A stretch of DNA of 64,000 nucleotides from Vallitalea pronyensis (lineage in GTDB: Bacteria; Bacillota; Clostridia; Lachnospirales; Vallitaleaceae), in the NCBI RefSeq assembly GCF_018141445.1, contig NZ_CP058649.1, positions 2,313,001 to 2,377,000 of the forward strand, given 5' to 3'. Positions 8,428 through 16,725 of this stretch are shown here, piece after piece. A model generated the notes under the pieces. The model did not search any database, was not told the origin of the DNA, and was given only the letters and a program-made list of their open reading frames with translations. Position 1 is the stretch's first letter. Each line of letters starts with the position of its first letter. Made by a program: the position numbers and the translations under genes.

Positions 8428-10512
8428 CTATAAATATTCAGAAATAATGATGTCATTATCAAAAGGCGTAACTCCTCTATCAATAGAAAAAATAGTGTCT
8501 GCTTCATCTATATTGTAACATAGTTTACCTCTAGCCATGGCGTGAAGCATAAACAAATCATATAATGATGGTTTTGCAAAATTTGTCATAGCCTTCCCTA
8601 TTAGTATCATCCCTTTTTGATTACCTTCAATGTTATTACACCAAAATGGATGATGCGTTAATGATAAATCTGTCCAAATTATTTTGTTATCAATAACATC
8701 GATGATGATAGGAATACTAATCAATGTTTGTGACGTAATATCTATTTTATTTTGAACTGTTTTTGGTTCATATATTTCCCCAGAATTAGGGCATTCTCTT
8801 GTCATCCATCCCATAAAACACTCTGGTAATTCACTTAGCTTATGTTGTGAAAACGAATTTACGGATAATACAATATAACGTCCACCATATTGTCGTACAG
8901 ATTCAATATCTAAATCAATAAATTCACTTGCTCCATGAGGTGCAGACACAATATCTCCACTATGACATGCTTTATAAGTATCTGATTTTAAATGAGTGTA
9001 TGAGATATGTTCAATATAATGCCACTTGGAATCATACATGACTGCTGACAAATCAATATCTGTTGTGCTATCTTTTGCTTCTTTCCAATAAATAAAACTC
9101 CTAATGGTTTTTGCAGCTTCATGCAAATGAATCTTTGAACCACGTACGATTGTTTTAAGAGACTTATTTGCGGACCTTTGAGAGAATGGTACGATATAAT
9201 TTTTTAATCGCTTATCGATATAAACATGACCTAAAGTATCTTTTTCCATATACTTATTGATGAGAACCCCTTCACATATCTTTACAACTTCTTGACATGT
9301 TGTTTGATCTATGTCAGGTAGTTCATTAGGAATACTATAAGCTTTTCCTACATTCCCTTTAGGGAAAAAGACTCTAATATCGCTATGGGTATTTCTATTT
9401 TTAAAATGTGCCATCACTTGTAACAACACTGTACTTGATACTTGATTGGCTACATTTTTAAATTTAGACAGAATCATATGACAATCGGTATGACTTATTC
9501 TTAATAAATGGTCTAGTCTTCTAGCGAATTCGCCAGGCTTTCTTTTAAGTAAGTGGACCGCATGTTCACTATTATTATACAATAATGCCTTTTCTACTTT
9601 TGAATTAAATGTTTCAATCTTTTTATTATCTCTTAATATTTGAAAACTTTTATATGTATTTGGATATTTTTTATAGTATTCACCAGGGTGTATTCTTTCC
9701 CCTAGCCTTATCCATTGTCCCTTGTATGTAATCATATCTTCTTCTATATGATTACATTGTTCAAGTAATGCCAATAATAATCTTCGCTCAGCTCGCTTAA
9801 AACTACGAAACCTTGTATTAGTTGCTAAGCTAATGTCGCCATCTGATAGGCACACAGCTAATCTCAATACATCTGTAGAGGTATTAAAGTATTTGAATAA
9901 TTGCTTCTGACTAAAGATTTCATGCTCTAACAATAATTTAGAAACCAGTGCAATATTTTCTTTTAAAGTAATTTTATCTGGTAAATAATCGACGATATCC
10001 CTGCCATAATATGCTATAAACCATTCTAAAGTTTTTTTGTCGATTTCAGATATAGATGTTTTAGCGTTAACCAAATGAGTAAATATGTGCATAAATTCAT
10101 GTTCATTACCTAACGCAATAACCTTTAACTTTGTCAAGTCTAACAAAGGGAATCGTTCATCTTTTTCATATTCTGGTAACAATGTACCAAAGGAAAGATA
10201 ATGCATGATGGCATTTGAATAGAGCTCGTATTCATCCATACCCATAACCTGCTTAGGGAAATTAGGATACATGGGTTTATAGATAGCATTTGCTCCTATT
10301 GCACTCTTGAGAGCTTCAACCAGCTCAAAATAAAATTGTTCAAAGTCAGTCGGTGTCAATGTTTTTATGACACATAATAAATCTTTTGCTAAAGTATATC
10401 CCAAATTTTCTATATTTTTCAATAGTGTAGCTATGTATATATTAGGTAACTCATGTGTGCCACCTTCTACAAATACTTTACTTCTCATGCGTAAGTAAAT
10501 GTGATTGTTCAT
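8428..10512 (-). CDS. Large uncharacterised protein with C-terminal TerD-like segment
   Basis: The 694-residue protein has no signal peptide or membrane segment. The middle contains GQWIRLGERIHPGEY (near residue 265) and LLKRKPGEFARRLDHLLR (near 320). These phrases recall the large proteins that accompany tellurium-resistance (Ter) genes in actinobacteria and myxobacteria (MXAN_6230/SCO0854-like). The region from about residue 480 (FIYWKEAKDSTTDIDLSAVMYD ... SGDIVSAPHGASEFIDLDI) resembles the TerD Ca-binding fold, with DIDLS and GD-x7-GASEFIDLDI patterns. The assignment rests on remembered motifs, so it is moderate. No other ter gene is nearby. GGGAGGGG precedes the start, and the leader on this strand holds two matched stem-loops. 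Confidence 0.7.
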   Translation of the reverse strand: MNNHIYLRMRSKVFVEGGTHELPNIYIATLLKNIENLGYTLAKDLLCVIKTLTPTDFEQFYFELVEALKSAIGANAIYKPMYPNFPKQVMGMDEYELYSNAIMHYLSFGTLLPEYEKDERFPLLDLTKLKVIALGNEHEFMHIFTHLVNAKTSISEIDKKTLEWFIAYYGRDIVDYLPDKITLKENIALVSKLLLEHEIFSQKQLFKYFNTSTDVLRLAVCLSDGDISLATNTRFRSFKRAERRLLLALLEQCNHIEEDMITYKGQWIRLGERIHPGEYYKKYPNTYKSFQILRDNKKIETFNSKVEKALLYNNSEHAVHLLKRKPGEFARRLDHLLRISHTDCHMILSKFKNVANQVSSTVLLQVMAHFKNRNTHSDIRVFFPKGNVGKAYSIPNELPDIDQTTCQEVVKICEGVLINKYMEKDTLGHVYIDKRLKNYIVPFSQRSANKSLKTIVRGSKIHLHEAAKTIRSFIYWKEAKDSTTDIDLSAVMYDSKWHYIEHISYTHLKSDTYKACHSGDIVSAPHGASEFIDLDIESVRQYGGRYIVLSVNSFSQHKLSELPECFMGWMTRECPNSGEIYEPKTVQNKIDITSQTLISIPIIIDVIDNKIIWTDLSLTHHPFWCNNIEGNQKGMILIGKAMTNFAKPSLYDLFMLHAMARGKLCYNIDEADTIFSIDRGVTPFDNDIIISEYL

Positions 10513-10544
10513 TAATCTAACCCCTCCCTAATGTAAAGGAAACT

Positions 10545-10647
10545 GGTATCCCTAATTCAATTAGAAGGAAGGGATACCATAGCCTTATATGTAGGTAATT
10601 AACTTATCTAATCACCAAGAAATAGAAGGAAGATAAGTTATAGCCTA
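10545..10647 (-). promoter_or_regulatory. Tandem matched stem-loops in the leader of the TerD-like gene
   Basis: Two hairpins lie in the 5' leader (minus strand). One pairs 10545-10553 with 10570-10578 (GGTATCCCT, 9 bp). The other pairs 10592-10609 with 10631-10647 (ACTTATCT core). Read on the minus strand, each is entered by GGCTAT and each loop begins TTCCTTCTA, while the stem sequences differ and both pair. This looks like a duplicated RNA structure with conserved unpaired bases, possibly a regulatory leader. The remainder of the 10513-10921 gap is AT-rich and also carries the promoter of the next operon. Confidence 0.55.
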
Positions 10648-10766
10648 CCAATGATAAAGGGAGCTTAACCCCTATGTAGTATAGCATATTTTACTAAATA
10701 ATACATATTTAAATTAATATTAAACCATTAATTTTATATTAAAAAATGTAAAAAATTCATCCTGTG

Positions 10767-10795
10767 TTGACAATTTATTAATGCGAAGGTATAAT
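10767..10795 (+). promoter_or_regulatory. Consensus sigma-A promoter of the FMN-binding/flavodoxin operon
   Basis: TTGACA (10767-10772) and TATAAT (10790-10795) match consensus exactly, with a 17-base spacer. Confidence 0.9.
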
Positions 10796-10802
10796 AATAA
10801 TG

Positions 10803-10896
10803 AACGCTGTTTATAAAATAAATAGCGTTTATGTAACAAGTGTATATTCCTAGTTGTAACCCCTAGATTAATGGGGTAATAGCAAGCTAATTACCC
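10803..10896 (+). other. Structured leader of the FMN-binding gene
   Basis: Two stem-loops follow the promoter: 10803-10814 with 10818-10829 (AACGCT-TTTAT) and 10874-10880 with 10890-10896 (GGGTAAT). The FMN riboswitch consensus is not recognisable, and there is no U-run after either stem. Confidence 0.4.
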
Positions 10897-10921
10897 GTAT
10901 AGCAGAACATAGGAGGACATC

Positions 10922-11284
10922 ATGAAAAAGAAAATTATTATTGGAATAATCGTGGTATGTGTTGTGTTGGTAGGTGTTTTTCTTAAGGTAAAGTCAACAA
11001 CGTATGAGCCTGTTCAGGCAAGTATGAATTTATCGGAAGTTGCAGATGGCACATATGAAGGCAGCAGTGAGACGAATCTTGTTAAGGTTACGGTTGCTGT
11101 GACAGTTAAAGACCACAAGATAGAAAACATTGACATTAAAAATCATACCCATGGTTTAGGTAAAAAAGCAGAAGCCATTGTGGATGATATTATGGCCCAT
11201 CAAACATTGCAGGTAGACGGTGTTAGTGGAGCGACCATGAGCAGTAATGTTATAAAATTAGCTATTGAGGAGGCGTTAAAGTGA
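10922..11284 (+). CDS. Membrane-anchored FMN-binding domain protein
   Basis: The 120-residue protein has an N-terminal hydrophobic segment (residues 4-22) that would anchor or export it, followed by a single FMN-binding domain like those in RnfG and NqrC. The flavinylation motif DGVSGAT is at residues 99-105; Thr105 is the expected site for covalent FMN attachment by an ApbE-type transferase. No ApbE gene is visible in the window. The fold is likely outside the membrane and would act as a one-electron carrier. AGGAGG lies eight bases before the ATG. The stop codon overlaps the GTG start of the flavodoxin gene by four bases, so the two are translationally coupled. Confidence 0.85.
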   Translation: MKKKIIIGIIVVCVVLVGVFLKVKSTTYEPVQASMNLSEVADGTYEGSSETNLVKVTVAVTVKDHKIENIDIKNHTHGLGKKAEAIVDDIMAHQTLQVDGVSGATMSSNVIKLAIEEALK

Positions 11285-11775
11285 GTGTACTCATTGTATA
11301 TGGAACAAAATATGGTTTTACAACCCAATGTGTGGATGCTTTAGCCAGTGAGCTTCAGGATGAAGACATTAAAAAAATTAATTTGCAGACAGATAACCTG
11401 CCTAATCTCAGTGGGTTTGATAAGATTATTATTGGTGGGTCCATCTATGCAGGTATGTTAAGAAAAAATGTGAAAAAGTTCTGCCAAGAGAACAAAGGTA
11501 TTATTTTGGATAAAAAAATCGGCTTATTCATAACCTGTGCTTCAGATGGTGAGACAGCAGAGAAACAGTTACACAGTAACTTCGATGACGAACTATATCA
11601 GCACGCAACAGTGAAGGATTATCTTGGGGGTAAATTTGATTCAGAGAAAGCCAAATTTTTTGATCGTTTTATCATTAAAATGGTATCTAAGAGTAATAAG
11701 GATAAGCCGCAGAAAATCTTTGGCATAGAGAAAGAGCGTGTACGTTTATTTGCAGAAAAAATGAATCAGTTATAA
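11281..11775 (+). CDS. Flavodoxin-domain protein
   Basis: A 164-residue flavodoxin-fold protein. The phosphate-binding loop GTKYGFTT is near residues 8-15, and the flavin-ring contact region GGSIYAGMLRK near 52-62 resembles the HemG-like flavodoxin branch. A conserved-type CASDGE follows near 90. It is cytosolic, with no hydrophobic leader. The GTG start is fixed by the preceding AGGAGG and overlaps the FMN-binding gene. The pair suggests electron flow from a cytosolic flavin to a membrane-anchored flavin. A role as protoporphyrinogen oxidase is possible from the HemG likeness, but no heme genes are nearby. Confidence 0.82.
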   Translation: MSVLIVYGTKYGFTTQCVDALASELQDEDIKKINLQTDNLPNLSGFDKIIIGGSIYAGMLRKNVKKFCQENKGIILDKKIGLFITCASDGETAEKQLHSNFDDELYQHATVKDYLGGKFDSEKAKFFDRFIIKMVSKSNKDKPQKIFGIEKERVRLFAEKMNQL

Positions 11776-11811
11776 TATGACATTATATTGTCAAGTTATA
11801 TATGGTATACT
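11776..11811 (+). promoter_or_regulatory. Operator-promoter of the WYL regulator gene
   Basis: TATGACA-N6-TGTCA (11776-11793) is followed 12 bases later by TATACT (11806-11811). The arrangement and most bases match the site at 6076-6112 before the Nei-like gene, which suggests one regulator acts at both and represses itself. Confidence 0.6.
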
Positions 11812-11828
11812 GATAATGGTGATTCGGA

Positions 11829-12761
11829 ATGAAGATTAATCGATTATTAGAAATAACCATGATTCTACTAAATAAAGGAACAGTAACCGCAGGGTATTTA
11901 GCGGAACGTTTTGGTGTATCCACAAGGACGATTTATAGGGATATTGATGAGTTGACTTTATCTGGTATACCCATCTATACCAATAAAGGTAAGGGGGGCG
12001 GGATTAGTCTCTTAGAGAATTTTTCCATTAACCGAACTCTTTTATCCACCAAAGAAAAAGAGAGTATACTGTTAGCCCTTAGGACCTTGCAAGCTGTTCA
12101 GTATCCAGAAATTGACACAGTCTTTCATAAATTAGGAGCTGTGTTTGATAAGCTGCCTATAAATGATTGGGTGGAAGTAGATTTCACCAGTTGGGGGACA
12201 AACCCTAGTCGTGATAATCGTTTTGAGTTAATTAAACAGGCTATTTTAGAACGCCAGCACTTATCATTTCACTATGTCAATACATTGAATCAACGATCAA
12301 TCCGAAAAATTGCCCCTATGAAGCTGATTTATAAGAGTTCTTCCTGGTATTTAAAAGGGGTATGTGTGGATAAACAGGCTTATCGAATTTTTAAAATAAC
12401 CCGAATGAAACAAGTAAAACGTCTTCATGAGACGTTTGACCGACAAGAGTATCAGGTGTTAGAAGGGTATCAAGATGCCGTTACGGATATACATCGACAG
12501 CCTATCGAGATGACATTAAGGTTCCATCCTTCCATGCTTTATCGCTTGTATGATGAGTATGAAAACAACATGACCCAACTGCCTGATGGCCGTTATGAAG
12601 TCATTGTTCGTTATCCTTATGATGAGTGGATATTTGGGTATATCTTTTCCTTTGGGCATTCTGTGGAGGTAGTAGAACCTGGGTGGTTAAGAGATGAAAT
12701 CCATAACCGATTACAGATGATGCTTGAACAGTATAAAGCAGATGCAAGAAACCATTCATAA
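11829..12761 (+). CDS. HTH (DeoR/HTH_11-type) WYL-domain transcriptional regulator
   Basis: The 310-residue protein has an N-terminal winged helix (residues 1-60; TAGYLAERFGVSTRTIYRDI, then a wing with GGGISLLEN) and a WYL domain at about 135-205 (SFHYVN, LIYKSSSWYLKGVC, FKITRM), followed by a WCX-type C-terminal region. This is the YafY-like class. Such regulators bind small ligands or single-stranded nucleic acid in the WYL domain, and several control DNA-damage genes. The inverted repeat in its own promoter also sits before the Fpg/Nei-like gene at 6169, which fits autoregulation and a shared regulon. It is probably monocistronic. Confidence 0.88.
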   Translation: MKINRLLEITMILLNKGTVTAGYLAERFGVSTRTIYRDIDELTLSGIPIYTNKGKGGGISLLENFSINRTLLSTKEKESILLALRTLQAVQYPEIDTVFHKLGAVFDKLPINDWVEVDFTSWGTNPSRDNRFELIKQAILERQHLSFHYVNTLNQRSIRKIAPMKLIYKSSSWYLKGVCVDKQAYRIFKITRMKQVKRLHETFDRQEYQVLEGYQDAVTDIHRQPIEMTLRFHPSMLYRLYDEYENNMTQLPDGRYEVIVRYPYDEWIFGYIFSFGHSVEVVEPGWLRDEIHNRLQMMLEQYKADARNHS

Positions 12762-12918
12762 AACCAGATATTTCCATGGTCTGATACCTTCAATTATGAA
12801 ACTTATTATGTCTTTTTTACGTCTTATAGATGTAAATGATTGTGTATTATCATAAAGATGAACCTCAATACTATTTGTGTTTACACGTCAGGCATTATTA
12901 CACGGTTTATGTATCTTT

Positions 12919-12954
12919 TTGCTGCCTAGTCCATGACCAGGTGGCTATTTTTTT
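12919..12954 (+). terminator. Terminator downstream of the WYL regulator
   Basis: TTGCTGCCTAGTC pairs with GACCAGGTGGCTA, allowing G-U pairs and one mismatch, with a three-base loop and a run of seven T. It lies about 160 bases after the WYL gene and just before the next promoter. Confidence 0.55.
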
Positions 12955-12981
12955 GCAAAGAATGGATAGATTCGCTATAAT
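12953..12981 (+). promoter_or_regulatory. Promoter of the Ig-like protein gene
   Basis: TTGCAA at 12953-12958 and TATAAT at 12976-12981 are 17 bases apart, starting right at the end of the terminator T-run. Confidence 0.65.
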
Positions 12982-13012
12982 GAGGATATCTTTATAATGA
13001 GAAGGTGAAGAT

Positions 13013-13540
13013 ATGCGCTTAAGAAGATTATTATTTCTTGTATTGGTCATTGGTGTAGGATGGTTGGTATGGCACCTTATAAGCATTGAAATGGGGTATT
13101 CCAACAGATTGGAACTATCTGATAAGTTTTACAAAGACGATATAGATATACATCAAATAGAAGATAACCATGCCATCTACCATATACTTAACCCATCGGA
13201 TGATATTAAACTATCCCTCAATCAAAATACGTATAACATCGGAGATAACATGGTATATACCATTAAAAACAATGGTTCTGAAGAAGCTGTTTTTGGAACG
13301 GTGTATCATATTGAGATATATATACGTGATCAGTGGTATACCGTACCATTTAAAGAAGATATCGCATTTAACAGTCTGGCTTATACCGTTAAAGGCCAAA
13401 GTGAAATGAGCCAAAGCATTTGGTTAGATGCCTTATACCGTCCTCTTAAACAGGGCCGATACCGGTTGATAAAAGGGGTTAATGGTGATTATTACAGCAC
13501 TGAATTTCAAGTTGTAAAGTCATCCCATGACGAAGACTGA
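13013..13540 (+). CDS. Membrane-anchored Ig-like domain protein
   Basis: The 175-residue protein has an N-terminal membrane segment (residues 5-24, LLFLVLVIGVGWLVWHLI) that acts as an uncleaved anchor or signal. A single beta-sandwich domain at about 65-170 resembles the bacterial Ig-like Big_14 family: LSLNQNTYNIGDNMVYTIKN, GTVYHIEIYIRDQWYTVPF, and KQGRYRLIKG. Proteins of this family sit on the outer face of Gram-positive cells; their function is unknown. AGAAGG precedes the ATG. It appears to be a single-gene unit. Confidence 0.75.
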   Translation: MRLRRLLFLVLVIGVGWLVWHLISIEMGYSNRLELSDKFYKDDIDIHQIEDNHAIYHILNPSDDIKLSLNQNTYNIGDNMVYTIKNNGSEEAVFGTVYHIEIYIRDQWYTVPFKEDIAFNSLAYTVKGQSEMSQSIWLDALYRPLKQGRYRLIKGVNGDYYSTEFQVVKSSHDED

Positions 13541-13643
13541 AGGATTGACTAGATCATAGAAAAGCATAAGGGGCACTAGACCCATGATACTATCTATGGT
13601 AATATAACATACAAGAATATAACGTGATGACTTGGAGGCAATA

Positions 13644-14603
13644 ATGGAAAACAAAACGAACTTACTGGTAAAAGTATCGAACATGTATTATGACGAAAAT
13701 CTGACTCAATCAGAAATTGCCAAAGCACTCTATATTTCACGTTCCAAAGTATCCCGATTGATTCAGGAAGCAAGAGAGTGTGGGATTGTAGAAATCATCA
13801 TTCATGGTCCCAATGAGCGTAATACGTATCTGGAAGAACAACTGAAAGATCGGTTTGGACTAAAAGATGTAAGGGTTTTATTAGGTTGTAATATTCAGTT
13901 TGATCAGATGTTAAGTGGTTTAGGTACACTGGCCAATGAATACGTGGATTCCTTGTTAAAGCCTAACACCATTGTTGGTATTTCCAGGGGCAAGACCATG
14001 AAAAGTGTTATCAATGCCATATCGCCTAGTCGAAAAATACCCATTACGGTGGTACAATTAGTGGGTTCAACAAGGAGTAATGACCCAAGCATTGAGGGGA
14101 CGGAGATAGCGAGACAATTTGCTAATGCTTATGGTGGGACTTACTATTATTTATTTACACCTCTATTTCTTGAAGATGAGAATGCTCGGGAAGTGTTGAT
14201 GAAAACTGGTGCTGTTGCGGAGACCTTGGCTTTATCAGAGCGAGCAGATATGATTTTAACCGGGCTTGGTTTTTTATCACAAGATGACTTAAGTCTATTA
14301 TGGAATGGCTTTCTAGAACAAGAGGAGATTTTTAATTTGCGGTCCAAGGGTGCAATTGGTCATATATGTGGGTATTATTATGATCTTAATGGACAAATCA
14401 TCGATACTAAGATACATAAAAGTATAATTGGGCTGGATATTAATAAAATTATCCACAAGGAGTACGTGATTGGTGTAGCAGGTGGTCCATCTAAAATAAA
14501 GTCTATTTTGGGTGCGTTACGAGGACAATTAATCAACGTTCTCATTACCGATGAAAAGACTGCCTTAAATATTATAACAATGGACGCATATGGGTCCATA
14601 TAA
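13644..14603 (+). CDS. SorC-family sugar-phosphate-responsive regulator
   Basis: The 319-residue protein has an N-terminal HTH (LTQSEIAKALYISRSKVSRLIQEA, about residues 21-44) and a C-terminal SorC sugar-phosphate-binding domain with characteristic GISRGKTM (near 115) and LTGLGF motifs (near 205). It lies directly upstream of the ascorbate/pentose operon and is the obvious candidate regulator, sensing a phosphorylated intermediate. ATG at 13644 is chosen because GGAGG at 13634-13638 is five bases upstream; a TTG at 13632 would add four residues. Inverted repeats just downstream, at 14679-14739, are candidate binding sites. Confidence 0.9.
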   Translation: MENKTNLLVKVSNMYYDENLTQSEIAKALYISRSKVSRLIQEARECGIVEIIIHGPNERNTYLEEQLKDRFGLKDVRVLLGCNIQFDQMLSGLGTLANEYVDSLLKPNTIVGISRGKTMKSVINAISPSRKIPITVVQLVGSTRSNDPSIEGTEIARQFANAYGGTYYYLFTPLFLEDENAREVLMKTGAVAETLALSERADMILTGLGFLSQDDLSLLWNGFLEQEEIFNLRSKGAIGHICGYYYDLNGQIIDTKIHKSIIGLDINKIIHKEYVIGVAGGPSKIKSILGALRGQLINVLITDEKTALNIITMDAYGSI

Positions 14604-14624
14604 ATAGGACAATGGAGTTATTGT

Positions 14625-14657
14625 AGGCTGCTTTCTAAAAAGAGGGTAGCTTTTTTA
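14625..14657 (+). terminator. Terminator after the SorC gene
   Basis: AGGCTGCTTTC pairs with GAGGGTAGCT using several G-U pairs and one bulge, followed by TTTTTT. It separates the regulator from the structural operon. Confidence 0.6.
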
Positions 14658-14678
14658 TTTGTTCATTTTAGCATTGTT

Positions 14679-14739
14679 TTGCACATCTATTCACTGTGGG
14701 ACAAAAAAACACCTTTGTTCATGGTGAACATATGTGCAA
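14679..14739 (+). promoter_or_regulatory. Candidate SorC operators
   Basis: TTGCACAT (14679-14686) and ATGTGCAA (14732-14739) form a widely spaced inverted pair enclosing a close palindrome TGTTCA-TGG-TGAACA (14716-14730). They lie about 45 bases upstream of the presumed operon promoter, in keeping with oligomeric SorC proteins that bind spaced half-sites. Confidence 0.5.
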
Positions 14740-14783
14740 TAAGAACAAAAAAATAATCAATGGTCTAAGTTTTGCTGTACATA

Positions 14784-14813
14784 TTGACCAATTCAATCTT
14801 TCTGTTATATACT
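14784..14813 (+). promoter_or_regulatory. Probable promoter of the ascorbate operon
   Basis: TTGACC (14784-14789) and TATACT (14808-14813) are 18 bases apart. This would leave a leader of about 60 bases before ulaE. Confidence 0.5.
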
Positions 14814-14878
14814 TGCTTTATAATAAAAACATGGCAGGTTTGGGCACAATAGTCAAGGGAATAATGGAGGTTGGCAGC

Positions 14879-15730
14879 ATGTTGGATTTAAATAAAAATC
14901 TTATTGGCATCTATGAAAAGGCACTTCCTTCACATTATACATGGGAAGAAAAGTTATCAGCAGCAAAAAAAGCTGGGTATGATTATGTTGAGATGTCTAT
15001 CGATGAAAGTGATGAACGCCTATATCGGCTTGACTGGTCAGTCCATGAGCGGAAAGAAGTTGTAGATGCAATACGTAAGACGGGTATTCGGATACCAACC
15101 ATGTGTCTGAGTGGGCATCGTCGATACCCTCTTGGAAGTGAAGATGATCGTATTCGTCAGCGGGCATTGGATATAATGAGGAAAGCTATTATATTGGCAT
15201 CCGATTTAGGTATACGGGTGATTCAGCTTGCAGGCTATGATGTCTATTACGATAAAAGTAATGATCATACCATTGAACGATTTGAACATGGTCTAGAACA
15301 AAGTATACAGTGGGCCAGCCAGGCTAATGTGATGTTAGCCATGGAAGTTATGGATTATGAATTTATGGGTTCTGTGGAGAAAATTATGCATTATGTTAGG
15401 AAATTTCAATCGCCTTATTTTCAGATATACCCTGATTTGGGTAATATTTCTGCTTGGGGTAACACCTTATCTACAGATTTAGCATCAGGGCAAGGGCATA
15501 TTGTTGCCATTCATGCCAAAGACACCATGCCTGGTGAATTTAGGAGAGTTGATTTTGGAACAGGTTGTGTTGATTTCATTGAAGGATTCAGGCAATTAAA
15601 TCAGATGACTTATAAAGGACCGATACTTATTGAGATGTGGAACGATGATAAGGAAGATTTTATGGCAATCATCACCAATGCTAGAAAGTGGATTATGGAT
15701 AAAATGCAGCAAGCAGGTATGACTGTATAA
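14879..15730 (+). CDS. ulaE: L-ribulose-5-phosphate (L-xylulose-5-phosphate) 3-epimerase
   Basis: Interconverts L-xylulose 5-phosphate and L-ribulose 5-phosphate in the UlaE step of anaerobic ascorbate catabolism. The 283-residue TIM barrel matches the usual UlaE length of about 284. It opens NLIGIYEKALPSHYTWEEKL and has metal-ligand Glu and His regions typical of the AP-endonuclease-2-like fold: AMEVMDYEFM near 155, YPDLGN near 185, HAKDT near 213 and LIEMWND near 253. The start at 14879 follows GGAGG at 14866-14870 with eight-base spacing; upstream in-frame starts lack a ribosome site and homology. It is the first gene of the operon. Confidence 0.92.
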   Translation: MLDLNKNLIGIYEKALPSHYTWEEKLSAAKKAGYDYVEMSIDESDERLYRLDWSVHERKEVVDAIRKTGIRIPTMCLSGHRRYPLGSEDDRIRQRALDIMRKAIILASDLGIRVIQLAGYDVYYDKSNDHTIERFEHGLEQSIQWASQANVMLAMEVMDYEFMGSVEKIMHYVRKFQSPYFQIYPDLGNISAWGNTLSTDLASGQGHIVAIHAKDTMPGEFRRVDFGTGCVDFIEGFRQLNQMTYKGPILIEMWNDDKEDFMAIITNARKWIMDKMQQAGMTV

Positions 15731-15751
15731 TGAATAGAAAGAGGGAAACAT

Positions 15752-16441
15752 ATGTTAGAAATACTGAAAAAAGAAGTCTTGGAAGCTAATCTCGAGTTGC
15801 CTAGAAAGGGTTTAGTCACTTATACATGGGGGAATGTCAGTGGTATTGATCGAGAAAAAGGATTGGTTGTTATCAAACCAAGTGGCGTAGCATATGAGCA
15901 CATGTCCATGGATGATCTTGTGGTGATTGACTTAGATGGTAATCTTGTAGAAGGTCATTTGAATCCCTCGTCAGACACCCCTACACATTTAGTACTGTAT
16001 AAGAAATTTTTAGAAATAGGCGGTATTGTACATACACATTCCAGTTGGGCAACAATATGGGCACAAGCAGGAAGAAGTATTCCAGCTCTTGGTACAACAC
16101 ATGCGGATTATTTCTATGGACATATACCTGTAACCCGTGGTTTAACACCAGAAGAAATTGGTGGAGCATATGAAGAGGAAACGGGCAATGTCATTGTTGA
16201 GACCTTTTCTGATATGAATCCTCTGCGATTACCAGGGGTTATTGTTAAGAAGCATGGACCTTTTACTTGGGGGAAATCTCCTAGTGAAGCCGTTCATAAT
16301 GCCGTTGTACTTGAAGAAGTAGCAAAAATGGCTTACTATGCTTATCAACTAACACCAGGTATTGAGCCAATAGATGATCCATTGCTAGATAAACATTTTT
16401 TAAGAAAGCATGGAGAGCATGCTTATTACGGACAAAAATAA
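15752..16441 (+). CDS. ulaF: L-ribulose-5-phosphate 4-epimerase
   Basis: Converts L-ribulose 5-phosphate to D-xylulose 5-phosphate, delivering carbon to the pentose phosphate pathway. The 229-residue class II aldolase/epimerase has the expected pattern: GNVSGIDR near 28, [10 protein letters not shown] near 42, SSDTPTHL near 73, and the zinc-binding HTHSSWAT near 93 with a further His in TTHADYFYG. It lies 21 bases after ulaE and six bases before the HPr gene. AraD of the arabinose pathway is closely similar; the neighbouring ula genes decide the assignment. Confidence 0.92.
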   Translation: MLEILKKEVLEANLELPRKGLVTYTWGNVSGIDREKGLVVIKPSGVAYEHMSMDDLVVIDLDGNLVEGHLNPSSDTPTHLVLYKKFLEIGGIVHTHSSWATIWAQAGRSIPALGTTHADYFYGHIPVTRGLTPEEIGGAYEEETGNVIVETFSDMNPLRLPGVIVKKHGPFTWGKSPSEAVHNAVVLEEVAKMAYYAYQLTPGIEPIDDPLLDKHFLRKHGEHAYYGQK

Positions 16442-16455
16442 AAGGAGTGTTAATG

Positions 16456-16716
16456 ATGGTAAGAGAAACCGTAACAATTGTTAATAAAACAGGTTTGCAT
16501 GCAAGACCAGCTAATGCCTTTGTAAAAGTATCAAAAGACTTTGCATGTGATATTTTCTTGGAGAAAGATACGAAGAAGATGAATGGTAAGAGTATATTAG
16601 GTTTACTTTCTCTTGGTCTTAATCAAGGGTCTCAGGTTGATATTATTGCAGATGGAGAAGATGAACAACAAGCACTAGAAACCCTTGTGAATCTTGTCAA
16701 AAGCTTTACAGAATAG
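16456..16716 (+). CDS. HPr-family phosphocarrier protein
   Basis: Phosphocarrier between enzyme I and the PTS EIIA. With the start at 16456 (AAAGGAG nine to fifteen bases upstream) the protein has 86 residues. The active His falls at position 15 (KTGLHARPA) and the regulatory Ser at position 46 (NGKSILGLLSLG), exactly as in canonical HPr. Both phosphorylation sites are intact, so it could serve transport and HPr-kinase signalling. Its place inside the operon, directly before enzyme I, suggests a copy produced with the ascorbate system. Confidence 0.92.
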   Translation: MVRETVTIVNKTGLHARPANAFVKVSKDFACDIFLEKDTKKMNGKSILGLLSLGLNQGSQVDIIADGEDEQQALETLVNLVKSFTE

Positions 16717-16725
16717 GGGGACATT

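Noticed and set aside
10803..10896. FMN riboswitch before the FMN-binding gene
   Set aside because: The hairpins do not show the conserved FMN riboswitch core sequences, and the gene is an FMN carrier, not a synthesis or uptake gene.
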